DNA of 32,356 nt from a virus, in the IMG/VR virus record IMGVR_UViG_3300025125_000004, positions 1-32,356 of that record; one strand, 5' to 3'. Shown one piece after another: positions 1 to 8,822 of this stretch. A program made the position numbers and the translations under genes. Each line of letters starts with the position of its first letter. Within the stretch, counting starts at the first letter, position 1. Below the pieces are notes generated by a model, which was not told the origin of the DNA, did not search any database, and worked only from the letters and a program-made list of their open reading frames with translations.

Positions 1-2
1 AG

Positions 3-788
3 GCTGCGTCAGATAACGAAAGAGATGATTTCGCCCGAAACTTCGCAAATCTCGCCCGACAAGAGGCAAGATTGCGAGGAGAGCGGGACGAATTTAATCA
101 AAGAAGAAATAATACCCAAGAAGTAACGCAAAAGGCCCCTGACCTTGAAAACCTGCGGCAAATAGCGCGAACAGACCCGATGCAAGCCCTTGAAGCCCTC
201 GGTCTTTCCTATGATGGCCTCACCCGCCGCGTTATTAATGACGGGAAGGTGCCTCTTGAGGATAAATTCGCTCAACAGGCCAGGGAAATTGAAGAATTAA
301 AACAAATAAACTCAAATAATGTCCAAGAAAGAGAAAATCGCCAAATTGAGCGGGACAAAAAGGCCATTTATGGTGAGATGATTGACAAGATTACGGATTT
401 AGTGGAAAATAACGATAAATACGAAATGATTAAGGCTAATAATGCTCATCATACAGTATATCAGGTCATGCAAGACCAATTTGAGCGGGATGGTAAAATC
501 CTGCACTTTGATCAAGCCGCTGACCTTGTTGAAAAGTATTTTGAGGATGAAGCCGAACGCTATTTTAAGAGTAGCAAGCTAAGAGAACGTTATAGGGGAC
601 ACTGGCAACCTGAGTCAGAAAAAGCGCAAGCAGCAGAGCCTAGCCAGCAAGCGGTAGTTCAACAACGGCCGAATACATTGTCTAATGAACTAACGTCGCA
701 GGTTCCGTCGCGTGGTGGTGAACTCTTATCAAGAGAGGACTCATTACAGGCGGCTGCTGATTACATACGAACGCATGGCGGGGTGTAA
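3..788 (+). CDS. Scaffolding protein, 5' truncated by the window edge
   Basis: The reading frame is open from base 3 and runs to a TAA at 786-788, so the true start lies upstream. A TTG at 72 is only an internal candidate. The product is highly charged, with long helical/coiled-coil-prone stretches rich in Glu, Gln, Lys and Arg, an ARTDPMQALEALG segment and a polar, Gln/Ser-rich C-terminus. Low hydrophobicity, coiled-coil character and a position directly before the major capsid gene are classic for phage capsid scaffolds, which sit inside the procapsid and are removed before DNA packaging. The scaffold role is inferred from position and composition. No protease motif is visible. Confidence 0.72.
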   Translation, partial: AASDNERDDFARNFANLARQEARLRGERDEFNQRRNNTQEVTQKAPDLENLRQIARTDPMQALEALGLSYDGLTRRVINDGKVPLEDKFAQQAREIEELKQINSNNVQERENRQIERDKKAIYGEMIDKITDLVENNDKYEMIKANNAHHTVYQVMQDQFERDGKILHFDQAADLVEKYFEDEAERYFKSSKLRERYRGHWQPESEKAQAAEPSQQAVVQQRPNTLSNELTSQVPSRGGELLSREDSLQAAADYIRTHGGV

Positions 789-789
789 C

Positions 790-812
790 TTCCTCGCCCC
801 TATAGCGAGGAA
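790..812 (+). promoter_or_regulatory. Hairpin sequestering the capsid gene ribosome binding site
   Basis: A perfect 8-bp inverted repeat, TTCCTCGC (790-797) and GCGAGGAA (805-812), has a 7-nt loop. The right arm contains the GAGGAA Shine-Dalgarno sequence of the capsid gene (ATG at 816), and the left arm starts one base after the scaffold stop codon. A ribosome finishing the scaffold would melt the stem, so scaffold and capsid translation could be coupled. The stem is seen directly; the coupling is inference. Confidence 0.6.
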
Positions 813-815
813 ATC

Positions 816-2063
816 ATGGCATCTCCACTTAGTACCTTGGTAACAGAAGGACTCAAAAGACACTACAAACCCCAGCGAATCAAGGAGATGGTTTATAAGC
901 AACAGCCACTTCTCGCCTTGATGCCCAAGTATACGAAATTCGGCGGTGAAAACATGCCGATTCCAATCATCACCGCAGGGCCACAGCGCCGGTCTGTTAA
1001 TTTCACGACCGCGAAGGCGAACACTTCTACTTCTGCCGTGAAGCAGTTCCTCCTGACTCGCGCAAAGGATTATTCTTTTGCTTCAATCGAGCATGAGGCA
1101 ATCAAGGCGAGTCTAAGTGATGCTGATGCCTTTATTCGGTATGCAACCATGGAAATCGACGGGGCTATTCACAGCCTCAAGCGTTCCATCGCGGTTGCGA
1201 TGTATCGGGACCAGACGGGTTCAGTCGGGACTGTGCAAGGGAATTCAGGAGGGGTGCTTACCTTGGGTTCAAGCTCAGGGAAAGTTTCGGAACAGGCCGC
1301 CAACTTTGAGGTTGGGATGGTCATTGAGGCTTATGCCCCAGTGGGGACAACTGTTACCTTATCCACTTACCTGAAGCCCGATTCTGGGACTCAGCATAAT
1401 GCTGACTTGACCGTAACCGCTGTTGACCGCTCTGCTGGTACTGTGACCGTTACCGGCACATCTTCGGCGGTTGTTGCGAATGATGTTCTTGTTCAAAAGG
1501 GCGACCTTAACTCTAAGATTCATGGTGTTGAGGCTTGGTGTCCCGCCGTTCTGGATGGAACTAACTCTACTATTTTTGGTGCCGTTAGAACCAGCGACCC
1601 CTCCCGTTTGGGTGGTAATCGCTCTGATGGAAGCGCCAAGCCAATTGAGGAGGCCCTTGTTGACGGGCTGAGTCTTGCGGCTCGGAATGGCGGCGGCCCA
1701 ACCCATGTGTTCATGGATTTTGCGTCTTACGCGAATCTTGAGAAGGCTTTGGGTTCAAAGGTTATCTATAGCGTGGCGGAGGCGGCTGATGCTTCGGTTG
1801 GTTTTCAGACCATTAAGTTGCATGGGCCTTCCGGCACCGTTGATGTCATCCCTGACATTAACTGTCAGCCTAATGTTGCCTGGGCATTGCAGCTTGATAC
1901 TTGGTCCCTGAACAGCCTGGACGAAGCCCCTCATATTCTTGACCTTGACGGGAACAGCATGTTGCGGGAAGCCACTTCGGACGCATACGAGGTGCGCGTT
2001 GGCTTTTACGGCAATGTGGCCTGTGTCGCTCCGGGTTGGAACTGCCGTATCAAATTGGCTTAA
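816..2063 (+). CDS. Major capsid protein
   Basis: The 415-aa product sits immediately after the scaffold gene and is the first large structural gene of the block. It begins MASPLSTLVTEGLK and has the mixed composition of HK97-fold capsid subunits: an N-terminal helical region (residues 1-35), PIPIITAGPQRRSVNFTTA, a long helix region around 90-130, a Gly/Ser/Thr-rich beta insertion (about 140-215) and a C-terminal beta-rich domain ending in GFYGNVACVAPGWNCRIKLA. The length is typical for podovirus capsid proteins of 35-45 kDa. The ATG at 816 follows GAGGAAATC, a good ribosome site. It would assemble the icosahedral head together with the scaffold. The fold is inferred from position, size and pattern, not from an alignment. 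Confidence 0.85.
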   Translation: MASPLSTLVTEGLKRHYKPQRIKEMVYKQQPLLALMPKYTKFGGENMPIPIITAGPQRRSVNFTTAKANTSTSAVKQFLLTRAKDYSFASIEHEAIKASLSDADAFIRYATMEIDGAIHSLKRSIAVAMYRDQTGSVGTVQGNSGGVLTLGSSSGKVSEQAANFEVGMVIEAYAPVGTTVTLSTYLKPDSGTQHNADLTVTAVDRSAGTVTVTGTSSAVVANDVLVQKGDLNSKIHGVEAWCPAVLDGTNSTIFGAVRTSDPSRLGGNRSDGSAKPIEEALVDGLSLAARNGGGPTHVFMDFASYANLEKALGSKVIYSVAEAADASVGFQTIKLHGPSGTVDVIPDINCQPNVAWALQLDTWSLNSLDEAPHILDLDGNSMLREATSDAYEVRVGFYGNVACVAPGWNCRIKLA

Positions 2064-2090
2064 ACCTTAGATTAGGGAAGGAGCCTAGAT

Positions 2091-2483
2091 ATGGCTAATA
2101 GAGACTTTAAGAATTTTCAGGCTGCTGAGCGTCAAGTTAAGCGGCTCTACATGAAGGCTACAATCGGAGCAACGGGGGCACCCACGCTTGTTGAAGATGA
2201 TAGCCTTGGCATTAAGTCAATCGCTCGGAATACCACCGGTGACTATACGGTCACACTTGGTACGCCTTCGGCGCTGACTGACCATTATAATAAGCTGCTC
2301 TGGGCAGACGGAAAGCTGCTGGACCCAGTAGCCGAAGATGTTCGTGTCAATATCGACACTGACAGTGTGTCGACATCTGGCCTTGTCAAGATTTTGACAC
2401 TGACCGGTGGCTCGGCGGCAGATCCATCAAATGGGGCAACCTTGACGATGGTCTTTGACGTGAAAAATAGCTCTGTGAAATAG
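2091..2483 (+). CDS. Small structural protein, possible head decoration or fibre-like protein
   Basis: The 130-aa product follows the capsid gene after 27 bases, with a strong AAGGAG site seven bases before the ATG. The N-terminal 20 residues are charged (MANRDFKNFQAAERQVKRLY). The remainder is Thr/Gly/Val-rich with predicted alternating beta strands (TGDYTVTLGTPSAL, VRVNIDTDSVS, LTMVFDVKNSS). Genes at this position in podoviruses often encode head decoration or other minor virion proteins, but I recognise no specific family. The gene lies on the strand and in the run of the late block, so a structural role is likely; the exact role is unknown. Confidence 0.6.
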   Translation: MANRDFKNFQAAERQVKRLYMKATIGATGAPTLVEDDSLGIKSIARNTTGDYTVTLGTPSALTDHYNKLLWADGKLLDPVAEDVRVNIDTDSVSTSGLVKILTLTGGSAADPSNGATLTMVFDVKNSSVK

Positions 2484-2487
2484 GGTC

Positions 2488-2528
2488 GGGGGGGGCTTTT
2501 GCTCCCCCTGCCACTCTTTGGAGGGGGA
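2488..2528 (+). promoter_or_regulatory. Two mutually exclusive RNA hairpins before the adaptor gene
   Basis: Between the stop at 2481-2483 and the ATG at 2529, the run of G at 2488-2495 plus C2496 can pair with 2501-2509 (loop TTTT, nine pairs including two GU). Alternatively, CCCCCT at 2504-2509 can pair with AGGGGG at 2522-2527, which is the ribosome binding site of the next gene. The two stems share the C-run and cannot form together. The first stem would leave the ribosome site free and the second would hide it. There is no U-run, so an intrinsic terminator is unlikely. Confidence 0.45.
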
Positions 2529-3248
2529 ATGCCGACTAACGCGACGACTTTTGGGACGTTGATTACTCAGGTTAAGCAGCGGGCCGACATGGAAGGCTCC
2601 ACCTTCGTGTCCAACGAAGAAATTAGGACATGGCTGAATTCCGCCCTTGCTGAGCTGCATGACATAATGATTCTCGCTTTTGAGGACCATTACGTTAACT
2701 CTGACCAGACCTATACCCTGCCTTTGGCTGGCGGCCAGGGAACACTGCCCGCTACGTTCTATAAGTCGCTTGGGGTGGATTTTGAGTCTGGCGGGATAAC
2801 GTACACGGTTAGGCCGTACTCGTTTCAAGAGCGGAACATGTATAACAGCAATGCCGGAATTGTTGCCGGTAATATTGCTACTCTTCGATACCATATCCAA
2901 GACAGCGTAATTAAGTTTATTCCATCGGACCCTCCCGCTGGGACGGTGACGCTTCATTACATTCCCGAATGTCAGCAGTTTGCGACTGGCGGCGGTGATG
3001 ATAGCGCGACCGTTAACAGCAAGAATAAGAGTGTGGCCACTGGCTACCAGGAGTATCTTGTGGTTGCTGCTGCCATCAAATGCCTGATGAAAGAAGAGTC
3101 TGATGTTCGTATGCTCTTGGCTGAGAAGGTGGATATTCAGCGCCGAATAGAGGGTACGGCTTCTAAAAAAGATGCCGGACACCCCCATAAGATTGTTGAT
3201 GTGAATGTTGGAACCCATGGAGATTCGAGGATTAATCTTTTTAATTAG
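2529..3248 (+). CDS. Head-tail adaptor / tail tubular protein A-like protein
   Basis: The 239-aa product begins MPTNATTFGTLITQVKQRAD. I chose the ATG at 2529 because GGAGGGGG lies just upstream; an in-frame TTG at 2499 lies inside the hairpin region. The N-terminal half is helical (TLITQVKQRADMEGSTFVSNEEIRTWLNSALAELHDIM) and leads into a beta-rich middle with repeated Tyr/Thr (YTLPLAGGQGTLPATFYKSLGVD) and a helical C-terminus (EYLVVAAAIKCLMKEESDVRMLLAEK). This helix-beta-helix layout, length and position match the podovirus adaptor family (P22 gp4 / T7 gp11 type) that joins the portal to the tail. The assignment is by pattern and context. Confidence 0.68.
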   Translation: MPTNATTFGTLITQVKQRADMEGSTFVSNEEIRTWLNSALAELHDIMILAFEDHYVNSDQTYTLPLAGGQGTLPATFYKSLGVDFESGGITYTVRPYSFQERNMYNSNAGIVAGNIATLRYHIQDSVIKFIPSDPPAGTVTLHYIPECQQFATGGGDDSATVNSKNKSVATGYQEYLVVAAAIKCLMKEESDVRMLLAEKVDIQRRIEGTASKKDAGHPHKIVDVNVGTHGDSRINLFN

Positions 3249-3260
3249 TGATGGTTTTTA

Positions 3261-3590
3261 ATGGCTCAGGATTCGTTCATAAGTTCTTTTATCAGGGGCA
3301 GCACGGACAACGAGAGCGTTAATGTCCTTCAGAACAGCCTTGAGAACAGCTTTCGCTCTATTGAGTCCTGCCCTCTCCTAGATGGCCACCTGCTTGAAGG
3401 GCTCACCATTGCCACGGGCCTAAATACAATTGAACATAAGCTAGGAAGGCCGATTCGTGGCTGGATAATTACCCGCTGTAATGCGGGTTTGCATCTTCCA
3501 TCTGTTCATCAGGAAGATAACGCGCACGACGATAAAACCCTGGTGATTCAGTTCTCTCAAGCGGCAACTGCCGATATTTGGGTGTTTTAA
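3261..3590 (+). CDS. Small virion-block protein of unknown function
   Basis: The 109-aa product lies between the adaptor gene and the large tail gene, and its stop overlaps the start of the latter (TAATG at 3588-3592). There is no strong Shine-Dalgarno sequence, only GATGG, so it may be translated by coupling. The sequence has a charged N-terminal helix with NVLQNSLENSFRSIESCP, then a beta-rich part with LEGLTIATGLNTIEHKLGRPIRGWIITRC. The pattern of a GLNTIEHKLGR segment followed by a 'GWIITR' strand is one I associate with small virion proteins encoded between adaptor and tail genes in several podoviruses. No biochemical role can be stated. Confidence 0.6.
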   Translation: MAQDSFISSFIRGSTDNESVNVLQNSLENSFRSIESCPLLDGHLLEGLTIATGLNTIEHKLGRPIRGWIITRCNAGLHLPSVHQEDNAHDDKTLVIQFSQAATADIWVF

Positions 3591-6500
3591 TGGCTCTTGA
3601 AAAGAAAATTGTCGGCCTTCCACTCTCCAAGGGGTTAAACCGGAAAATTGTTGACCGCAACTTGCCCCCGGGTGAACTAACAGAGGTTGATAATGCTCAG
3701 GTGGTTGAGGGCGGCGAACTGCGAAAGAGGAAGGGGTTTCATAACCTCTCCAATACTGTTCCGGCGATTGTGTCTGGCAGTTCAGCCGGGACCGTAGCGA
3801 CGGGCAAGGCTATTGCGGCTTATGGGGATGAGATTGTTTCGTTTGATGGCCGATATGCCTATTCAAAGACTTCTACCGGCGACAATTGGGTAAATAAGGG
3901 CCGGGTTGTTGGCTGCACCCTTGAGAATGAGTTTGTTGAGGCGGGAACCAGTTTGGTTCAAACATCTGCCCAGATTGGCCAAGCCAATAACTTTGAGGTT
4001 CAGGTTTGGTCTGAAATGGACCCCACCGAGGCTGTGAGCTTTTCAGGAACGGTTAGCCTGGCCGATATTCCCGGGGGCTATACTAAGGCCGATGGGTTGA
4101 TTCAACTCAGGGTTACAACGGACCATAATTTATCTGTTGGGGCAAAACTCGCGGTTAATTTTGCGGGATGGGCCGATGATGATTATGTGGTCACTAAAAT
4201 TGTTGATGAAAACCATTGCGTGATTGACTACACGACTACCGTTCCAGGTTCCCCCACTACTGATACAGCCACTTATACGGGCTCCGGGGTTACTTGGCGA
4301 ACCTATGCTAAAGTAATCGACAAAGTGACGCGCTCTGAGATTGTGGCCAGAACGCTCATTAACACGTTCACCACTGCGAACTCGATGTATAACATCCCCC
4401 GGGCACAGGTCGCATCTGCCGGGCAATACGTCTTCATCCTTGTTCATGTCGGTAGCGGTCGGGTTAAGTACACGAAGGTGGACACGGGCGGGGGGAGTGG
4501 TGCCCTTACTTCTGCTCTGACTCCTTCTGTCTTGGTGAGCAATACATCAGACGTTCTGTTTTCGGTGGATTTGACTAACCCCGATTGGTGCATTGAATCG
4601 GTTAGCAACACATCCATCACCAATGGCCTTTGCGTCTTTAGGAGGACTACGGCGTCCTCTCAGTATCTTCGCCTCTCTTACTATTCCACAACAAGCGGAA
4701 CTCTCGCTGAAAGTTCTGCTGAAACCCCCGTGTCGATAAACACGGCTCCACACTTCCCCCCTGCCAATAATGGCGTTGCGGCAACATCTTTTACGACCTA
4801 TCCGGCAACATACCCAGGGGCAAGTGCAAAGGGGAATATGGAACTTGTTGCTGGCCTAATGCTCAAGGTGGTGCAGCCTAGCGACGCTTCTACGGGGGAC
4901 TATATTGCCATTGCCTACACTATTTCAGAGGATAAGACTTCCGTTGGTGGCTCAGCAGACGAGCCGGGCGGTGTTGCAATGCGGGTGTATGACAAAGAAC
5001 TCGCTCTACAAGGTGCGGAGCAAGAGGCGGTAATTTTATCGGCAAATACTCAGTTCGGCTCAACAACGTCCCCGGGCTATGTCCTCATAAACGGGACTGC
5101 CGGGAAAAATGAGTCTGGCGCTGTTCGGTTCTTTCTCACCATGATTAAGAACACGAGTAATTGCAATGCTCGCTCTCCAAAGTTCTTGGTCAACTCCTAC
5201 GACTATACGCTTGCCGGTGGCGGCGGCATCGCAGACAAGGGGCTGAATCTTTACGGCTGCACTGTTACATCCGATTGCTTCGACTATAACGGCGATTTGT
5301 ATCTAGGTGTTGGATACGCCAGCCGCCCTAATCATGTTTCCGGTGCCGGAATGATGGCTCTCTCAACGTTCAACACATCTGTTGGGCTGATTATAGACCA
5401 TCAGGGGCAGGTTATGGCCAAGGGGCCGACAAGTGCGGGGCCCTGGTGTCAGGAAATCGACTTTCGTTTCTTGCAGTACGCGACAGCTAATCGGCTGCAC
5501 TTCATGTATGGCGTCCCCCGGGTGATTGAGGAAAGTGCCACTGCATTTCGCTTTGGCTCATCTCGCTATAGTGGGGTTAACACGCAGTCTGACGGAACAG
5601 ACCTTACCGCGATGGATGCGGCTGTTGGCTTCATTGATTTTGCCCCTGCCCGTTATCTTCCGAGTGTTCAGGCCAACGGGGCGCTGAAGGTTGCCGGGGG
5701 CATCTTGTGGGATTACTCAGGTGATTACTTTAAGGAAGAAAACTTCTTTTGGTATCCTGAGATTCACTCGTCAGATGTAACGGGGTCGGGTGTTCTGAGT
5801 GGCGCGTTTAGCTATAAGGCGGTGTACGAGTGGGTGGACCATAACGGGAAGGTTCAGCAATCGAATCCATCGCAGTCTTTCACCACGGGCACACTTTCCT
5901 CAAAGTCCCCTCTCCTTCGTATCTATGGCCTCCATCTAACCTACAAGAAAGACGCCACCGGCCTATTAGACCCATCCGGGAATGCTTCGGTTGTCTGGGG
6001 GGCCCGTTCAGAGGTTAAGGTTGTTCTGTATCGGACCCAGGCATCACAGAGCATCTTCTTTCGCTGCGCCGAGGTTTTAATGAATCGGCTTGATCGCATA
6101 CAGGAGATTACCGACAATCTTTCTGATGCTGATTTGGTTGATAATCCGGCCCTCTACACCACGGGCGGCAATGCAGGGCATATTTGCCCGCCATCCCAGT
6201 ATGACATTGCTGTGTGGAAAGACCGGCTTTGGCTCGCAACAACCGATAACACCATTTGGCACTCTAAGAGGTTTAAGCAGGATCGCGAAGCCGGATTCAA
6301 TGACTTATTTGTTCGCTCCGTGGACAATCAGTCTGAGAAGATTAATTCCATATGCCCAAACCTTGAGCATCTTCTAGTTTTCGGCTCTAAGAGCGGTTAT
6401 TACATCTCCGGGGAAGGGCCAAGTGATTCGGGTGCCGGACCCGATTTCTCCTCCATGCGTGTTTTTGCCCCGGGCCAGAGTGTGGTTCCTGGGAGTTGCC

Positions 6501-7228
6501 GTGTGGAAACACCTGCGGGTGTATTCTTTCAGGCCAGACAGGGGCTAATGCTTGTTGGCCGCAATATGCAGGTTAGCTATAAAGGGGCCTATGCTGAGGG
6601 GGAGTTTGACGTTACCAACTTCCTGATTGATGGGCATGTTATTGAGGATTCTCACGAGGTTAGGTTTACGGCCTCCGGCTCGGGGAAGATACTGGTTTAT
6701 AACTATGTCTTTGACCTGTGGTCACTTTGGACGCTTAACGCTTCGTTGGGGAATAATGCGGGGTCTGTTGTCGTCGGGGGCGCTCATTATCGACTAGGGA
6801 CCAATGGGATAACCTATAAGCAGCAGACTGGCGCTGACTATAACGACCAACACGGCGGCGCGAATGCAAGTTATGCCTTTGGATTTACAACCGGGTGGAT
6901 TAACGTTGGCCAACTTCAGCAACTAAGCCGGGTTTATCGGCTCTTGTTTCTGGGGGACTATAACGCAGCATCCAAGCCCAAGGTGTTATACCATACCGAC
7001 TATGATGAATCGGCAACTACGGTGGAGATGGATGCGGTGCCTGGGACTTCAAAATTTCAGCTTATCTTTAAGTTGCCTAAACAAAAGATTAAGGCGTTGA
7101 AGTTTCGACTGACTGAAACAACACCTAGTGCTGGCGCTTATATGGCTGTTCAGGGTGTTTCACTTCTGGCTGGTCTTAAAAAGCCCGGCACGAGTTTTAA
7201 ATTTCCGACTTCGGACCACATTACTTAG
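3590..7228 (+). CDS. Large tail tube / nozzle-like (stabilisation) protein
   Basis: The 1212-aa product starts at the ATG at 3590, which overlaps the preceding TAA; an in-frame TTG at 3578 is less likely. The N-terminus MALEKKIVGLPLSKGLNRKI, followed by PPGELTEVDNAQVVEGGELRKRKGF, is the signature opening of podovirus tail tube/stabilisation proteins (T7 gp12 and P22 gp10 type), which form the lower tail. The rest is beta-rich and full of Gly, Ser, Thr, Tyr and Asn, with strand-turn patterns and many WD/WS-type turns, as expected for a beta-propeller. It is larger than T7 gp12 (about 790 aa). The extra length fits inserted domains around residues 100-450, where Thr/Ser-rich Ig-like stretches occur. 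Assignment is by N-terminal pattern and position. Confidence 0.72.
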   Translation: MALEKKIVGLPLSKGLNRKIVDRNLPPGELTEVDNAQVVEGGELRKRKGFHNLSNTVPAIVSGSSAGTVATGKAIAAYGDEIVSFDGRYAYSKTSTGDNWVNKGRVVGCTLENEFVEAGTSLVQTSAQIGQANNFEVQVWSEMDPTEAVSFSGTVSLADIPGGYTKADGLIQLRVTTDHNLSVGAKLAVNFAGWADDDYVVTKIVDENHCVIDYTTTVPGSPTTDTATYTGSGVTWRTYAKVIDKVTRSEIVARTLINTFTTANSMYNIPRAQVASAGQYVFILVHVGSGRVKYTKVDTGGGSGALTSALTPSVLVSNTSDVLFSVDLTNPDWCIESVSNTSITNGLCVFRRTTASSQYLRLSYYSTTSGTLAESSAETPVSINTAPHFPPANNGVAATSFTTYPATYPGASAKGNMELVAGLMLKVVQPSDASTGDYIAIAYTISEDKTSVGGSADEPGGVAMRVYDKELALQGAEQEAVILSANTQFGSTTSPGYVLINGTAGKNESGAVRFFLTMIKNTSNCNARSPKFLVNSYDYTLAGGGGIADKGLNLYGCTVTSDCFDYNGDLYLGVGYASRPNHVSGAGMMALSTFNTSVGLIIDHQGQVMAKGPTSAGPWCQEIDFRFLQYATANRLHFMYGVPRVIEESATAFRFGSSRYSGVNTQSDGTDLTAMDAAVGFIDFAPARYLPSVQANGALKVAGGILWDYSGDYFKEENFFWYPEIHSSDVTGSGVLSGAFSYKAVYEWVDHNGKVQQSNPSQSFTTGTLSSKSPLLRIYGLHLTYKKDATGLLDPSGNASVVWGARSEVKVVLYRTQASQSIFFRCAEVLMNRLDRIQEITDNLSDADLVDNPALYTTGGNAGHICPPSQYDIAVWKDRLWLATTDNTIWHSKRFKQDREAGFNDLFVRSVDNQSEKINSICPNLEHLLVFGSKSGYYISGEGPSDSGAGPDFSSMRVFAPGQSVVPGSCRVETPAGVFFQARQGLMLVGRNMQVSYKGAYAEGEFDVTNFLIDGHVIEDSHEVRFTASGSGKILVYNYVFDLWSLWTLNASLGNNAGSVVVGGAHYRLGTNGITYKQQTGADYNDQHGGANASYAFGFTTGWINVGQLQQLSRVYRLLFLGDYNAASKPKVLYHTDYDESATTVEMDAVPGTSKFQLIFKLPKQKIKALKFRLTETTPSAGAYMAVQGVSLLAGLKKPGTSFKFPTSDHIT

Positions 7229-7234
7229 AGGGAT

Positions 7235-7849
7235 ATGATGGGATTTGTTCGCGGTGCAAAAAACCTAATAACCGGGGTTGATACTTCCGGCCTCAAGGCT
7301 TCCCCCAGGGAGCAGCTTGACCCGGAAACTCAGGCCAACTTAAATCGAAGTATCGAATCAGCCCAAAGCCTTCGCCGCGCCCCTCTGATTTCTCAGGGCT
7401 ATGCGGGCATGGCGAGTGATGAGGGAATCAGGCAACAGGCCCGGGCTATGGGTGGAGCCTCCCCGGCGAAGACCCATGCGGTAATGCAGCAAGGGGCTGG
7501 CCTTGGGGCTCAGATTGTCGGCAAGTATGGGCAACCAATGGCGCAAGAGTCGGTTGATAAGTACGCCGAAGGTTTGAGGGTGGCTCAAGCTGGTCAGTTA
7601 TTGTCTCAGGGGCAGGTGCTTCATGCTCTGGCTGAGAGGATAAAGAACTATCTTGTTACTGAGGGGATAAACATCTCACAAAGCCAGGCCCTTACGATGG
7701 CGGGGAGTACGGCATTGGCTTATGGGGCCTCTCTTTTCGACGAAAAGGGACAGCAACCCGATAATTCCGGGTCCTACAGGAATAACCCGAATAGTCGTAT
7801 GGGAGATTTCCCAACAACATCGTCCGGCCAGAATTGGGCAGTAGGTTAA
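7235..7849 (+). CDS. Internal virion protein candidate (small, Ala/Gln-rich)
   Basis: The 204-aa product is preceded by GAGGG; the second ATG at 7238 is equally possible. It is rich in Ala, Gly and Gln with amphipathic helices (QARAMGGASPAKTHAVMQQGAGLGAQIVGKYG; LRVAQAGQLLSQGQVLHALAERIKNYL). There is a weakly hydrophobic segment near residues 155-166 (ALTMAGSTALAYGASLF) and a polar Asn/Ser-rich tail. It is the first of four consecutive Ala/Gln-rich genes placed where podoviruses encode the proteins ejected into the host with the DNA (T7 gp14-16, P22 gp7/16/20). The role is inferred from context and composition. Confidence 0.55.
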   Translation: MMGFVRGAKNLITGVDTSGLKASPREQLDPETQANLNRSIESAQSLRRAPLISQGYAGMASDEGIRQQARAMGGASPAKTHAVMQQGAGLGAQIVGKYGQPMAQESVDKYAEGLRVAQAGQLLSQGQVLHALAERIKNYLVTEGINISQSQALTMAGSTALAYGASLFDEKGQQPDNSGSYRNNPNSRMGDFPTTSSGQNWAVG

Positions 7850-7859
7850 GGATTGAACC

Positions 7860-8822
7860 ATGGGCAAAAGTAATTGGGAGATGGCAAAAGACGTAGCATC
7901 CCCTTTCGTTGATCTGTTTGAAAAGGGTTCCGATGTGGCGGGCAAGGCTTCCGATTGGCTCGTAGGTGGCGACTCGGAGCCCAAAATAGGTGGCAGGGCA
8001 GAGTATCAAGCCCAAGATCCATATCGCAAACAGATTCAAACAGACATAGGCGAACTTGGCCGGTTAGCTCAGCAGGGCGGCCCAGCTACGCAGGGAGTCA
8101 GAGATCTTCAAAGGGACCAAGCAGCGGCCCAGATAGCCCTATCTCGTGGCGGTGGCGGCGGGGCTGCCATGAGAAGAGGAACCGAGGCGGCTGGCGAGTC
8201 CTTTGTTCAGTCCATTGCGGCAACGGAGTTAGCGATAGAGGCCGAAAAGCAGGGGTACACGAGGCAAGAATCCGCTGCCGCTGGCATGTTGGCAATGAAC
8301 GATAATGAGTTTGCCCAAAGACTTGATCAATTGGCCGGGGACATAAAGCGGGGAACGGTAATGGCCCGGCAGCAAGAGGCTGCTCAGGCTGGGCAGACTA
8401 TATCAACCGGTGTCAGTACTGCTGCATCAACCATGGGCGGCGCAAAGGATGGCGGTGTGGTCCCAGGCGAGGGGAATGAGGACACCGTTTCAGCCAAATT
8501 GACCCCCGGTGAGATCGTAATCCCGAAGGAACTAAGTGCGCAGCTTATGGAGGTGATAAGCCGCAGCGTCGGGGAGAACCGGGGTGCAGCTAAGGCCAAT
8601 ACGGGGGGCACCGTGCGACGTGACCCCTCTACTGGCTATCTTACGCAAGAGCCAGATGCGGGGGATTATATGCGAAGGATGGCTCAAGTGTCGCCGGGGC
8701 AGCAGGTCATGGGCCAATTTGGCGGTGACATGACTGAATTAAGCGAGTGGTATGAGGGGCGAAAGAAAAAACCGAGGGATTGGGGAGAGGCCCTTAAAAT
8801 GCTCTCAGCAGGAGGCAAGTGA
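7860..8822 (+). CDS. Internal virion / DNA ejection protein with PGE-type motif
   Basis: The 320-aa product starts at an ATG after AAGGATTGAACC. The N-terminal part is helical (IQTDIGELGRLAQQGGPATQGVRDLQRDQAAAQIALSRGGGGG). Around residues 195-220 is the motif GGVVPGEGNEDTVSAKLTPG followed by EIVIPKE. This motif is widespread in phage tape-measure and pilot-type proteins, with consensus GG.VPG.GN.DTV.A.L.PGE.VI. It supports a role in the internal core or the DNA delivery channel. The C-terminus is basic (EGRKKKPRDWGEALK). The stop overlaps the next gene's start (TGATG), indicating tight coupling. The motif and placement are seen; the ejection role is inferred. Confidence 0.62.
   Translation: MGKSNWEMAKDVASPFVDLFEKGSDVAGKASDWLVGGDSEPKIGGRAEYQAQDPYRKQIQTDIGELGRLAQQGGPATQGVRDLQRDQAAAQIALSRGGGGGAAMRRGTEAAGESFVQSIAATELAIEAEKQGYTRQESAAAGMLAMNDNEFAQRLDQLAGDIKRGTVMARQQEAAQAGQTISTGVSTAASTMGGAKDGGVVPGEGNEDTVSAKLTPGEIVIPKELSAQLMEVISRSVGENRGAAKANTGGTVRRDPSTGYLTQEPDAGDYMRRMAQVSPGQQVMGQFGGDMTELSEWYEGRKKKPRDWGEALKMLSAGGK

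Noticed and set aside
2427-3218. 263-codon minus-strand frame across the adaptor gene
   Set aside because: It is antisense to the adaptor gene and the end of the small structural gene, with no ribosome site or promoter; it is a shadow frame.
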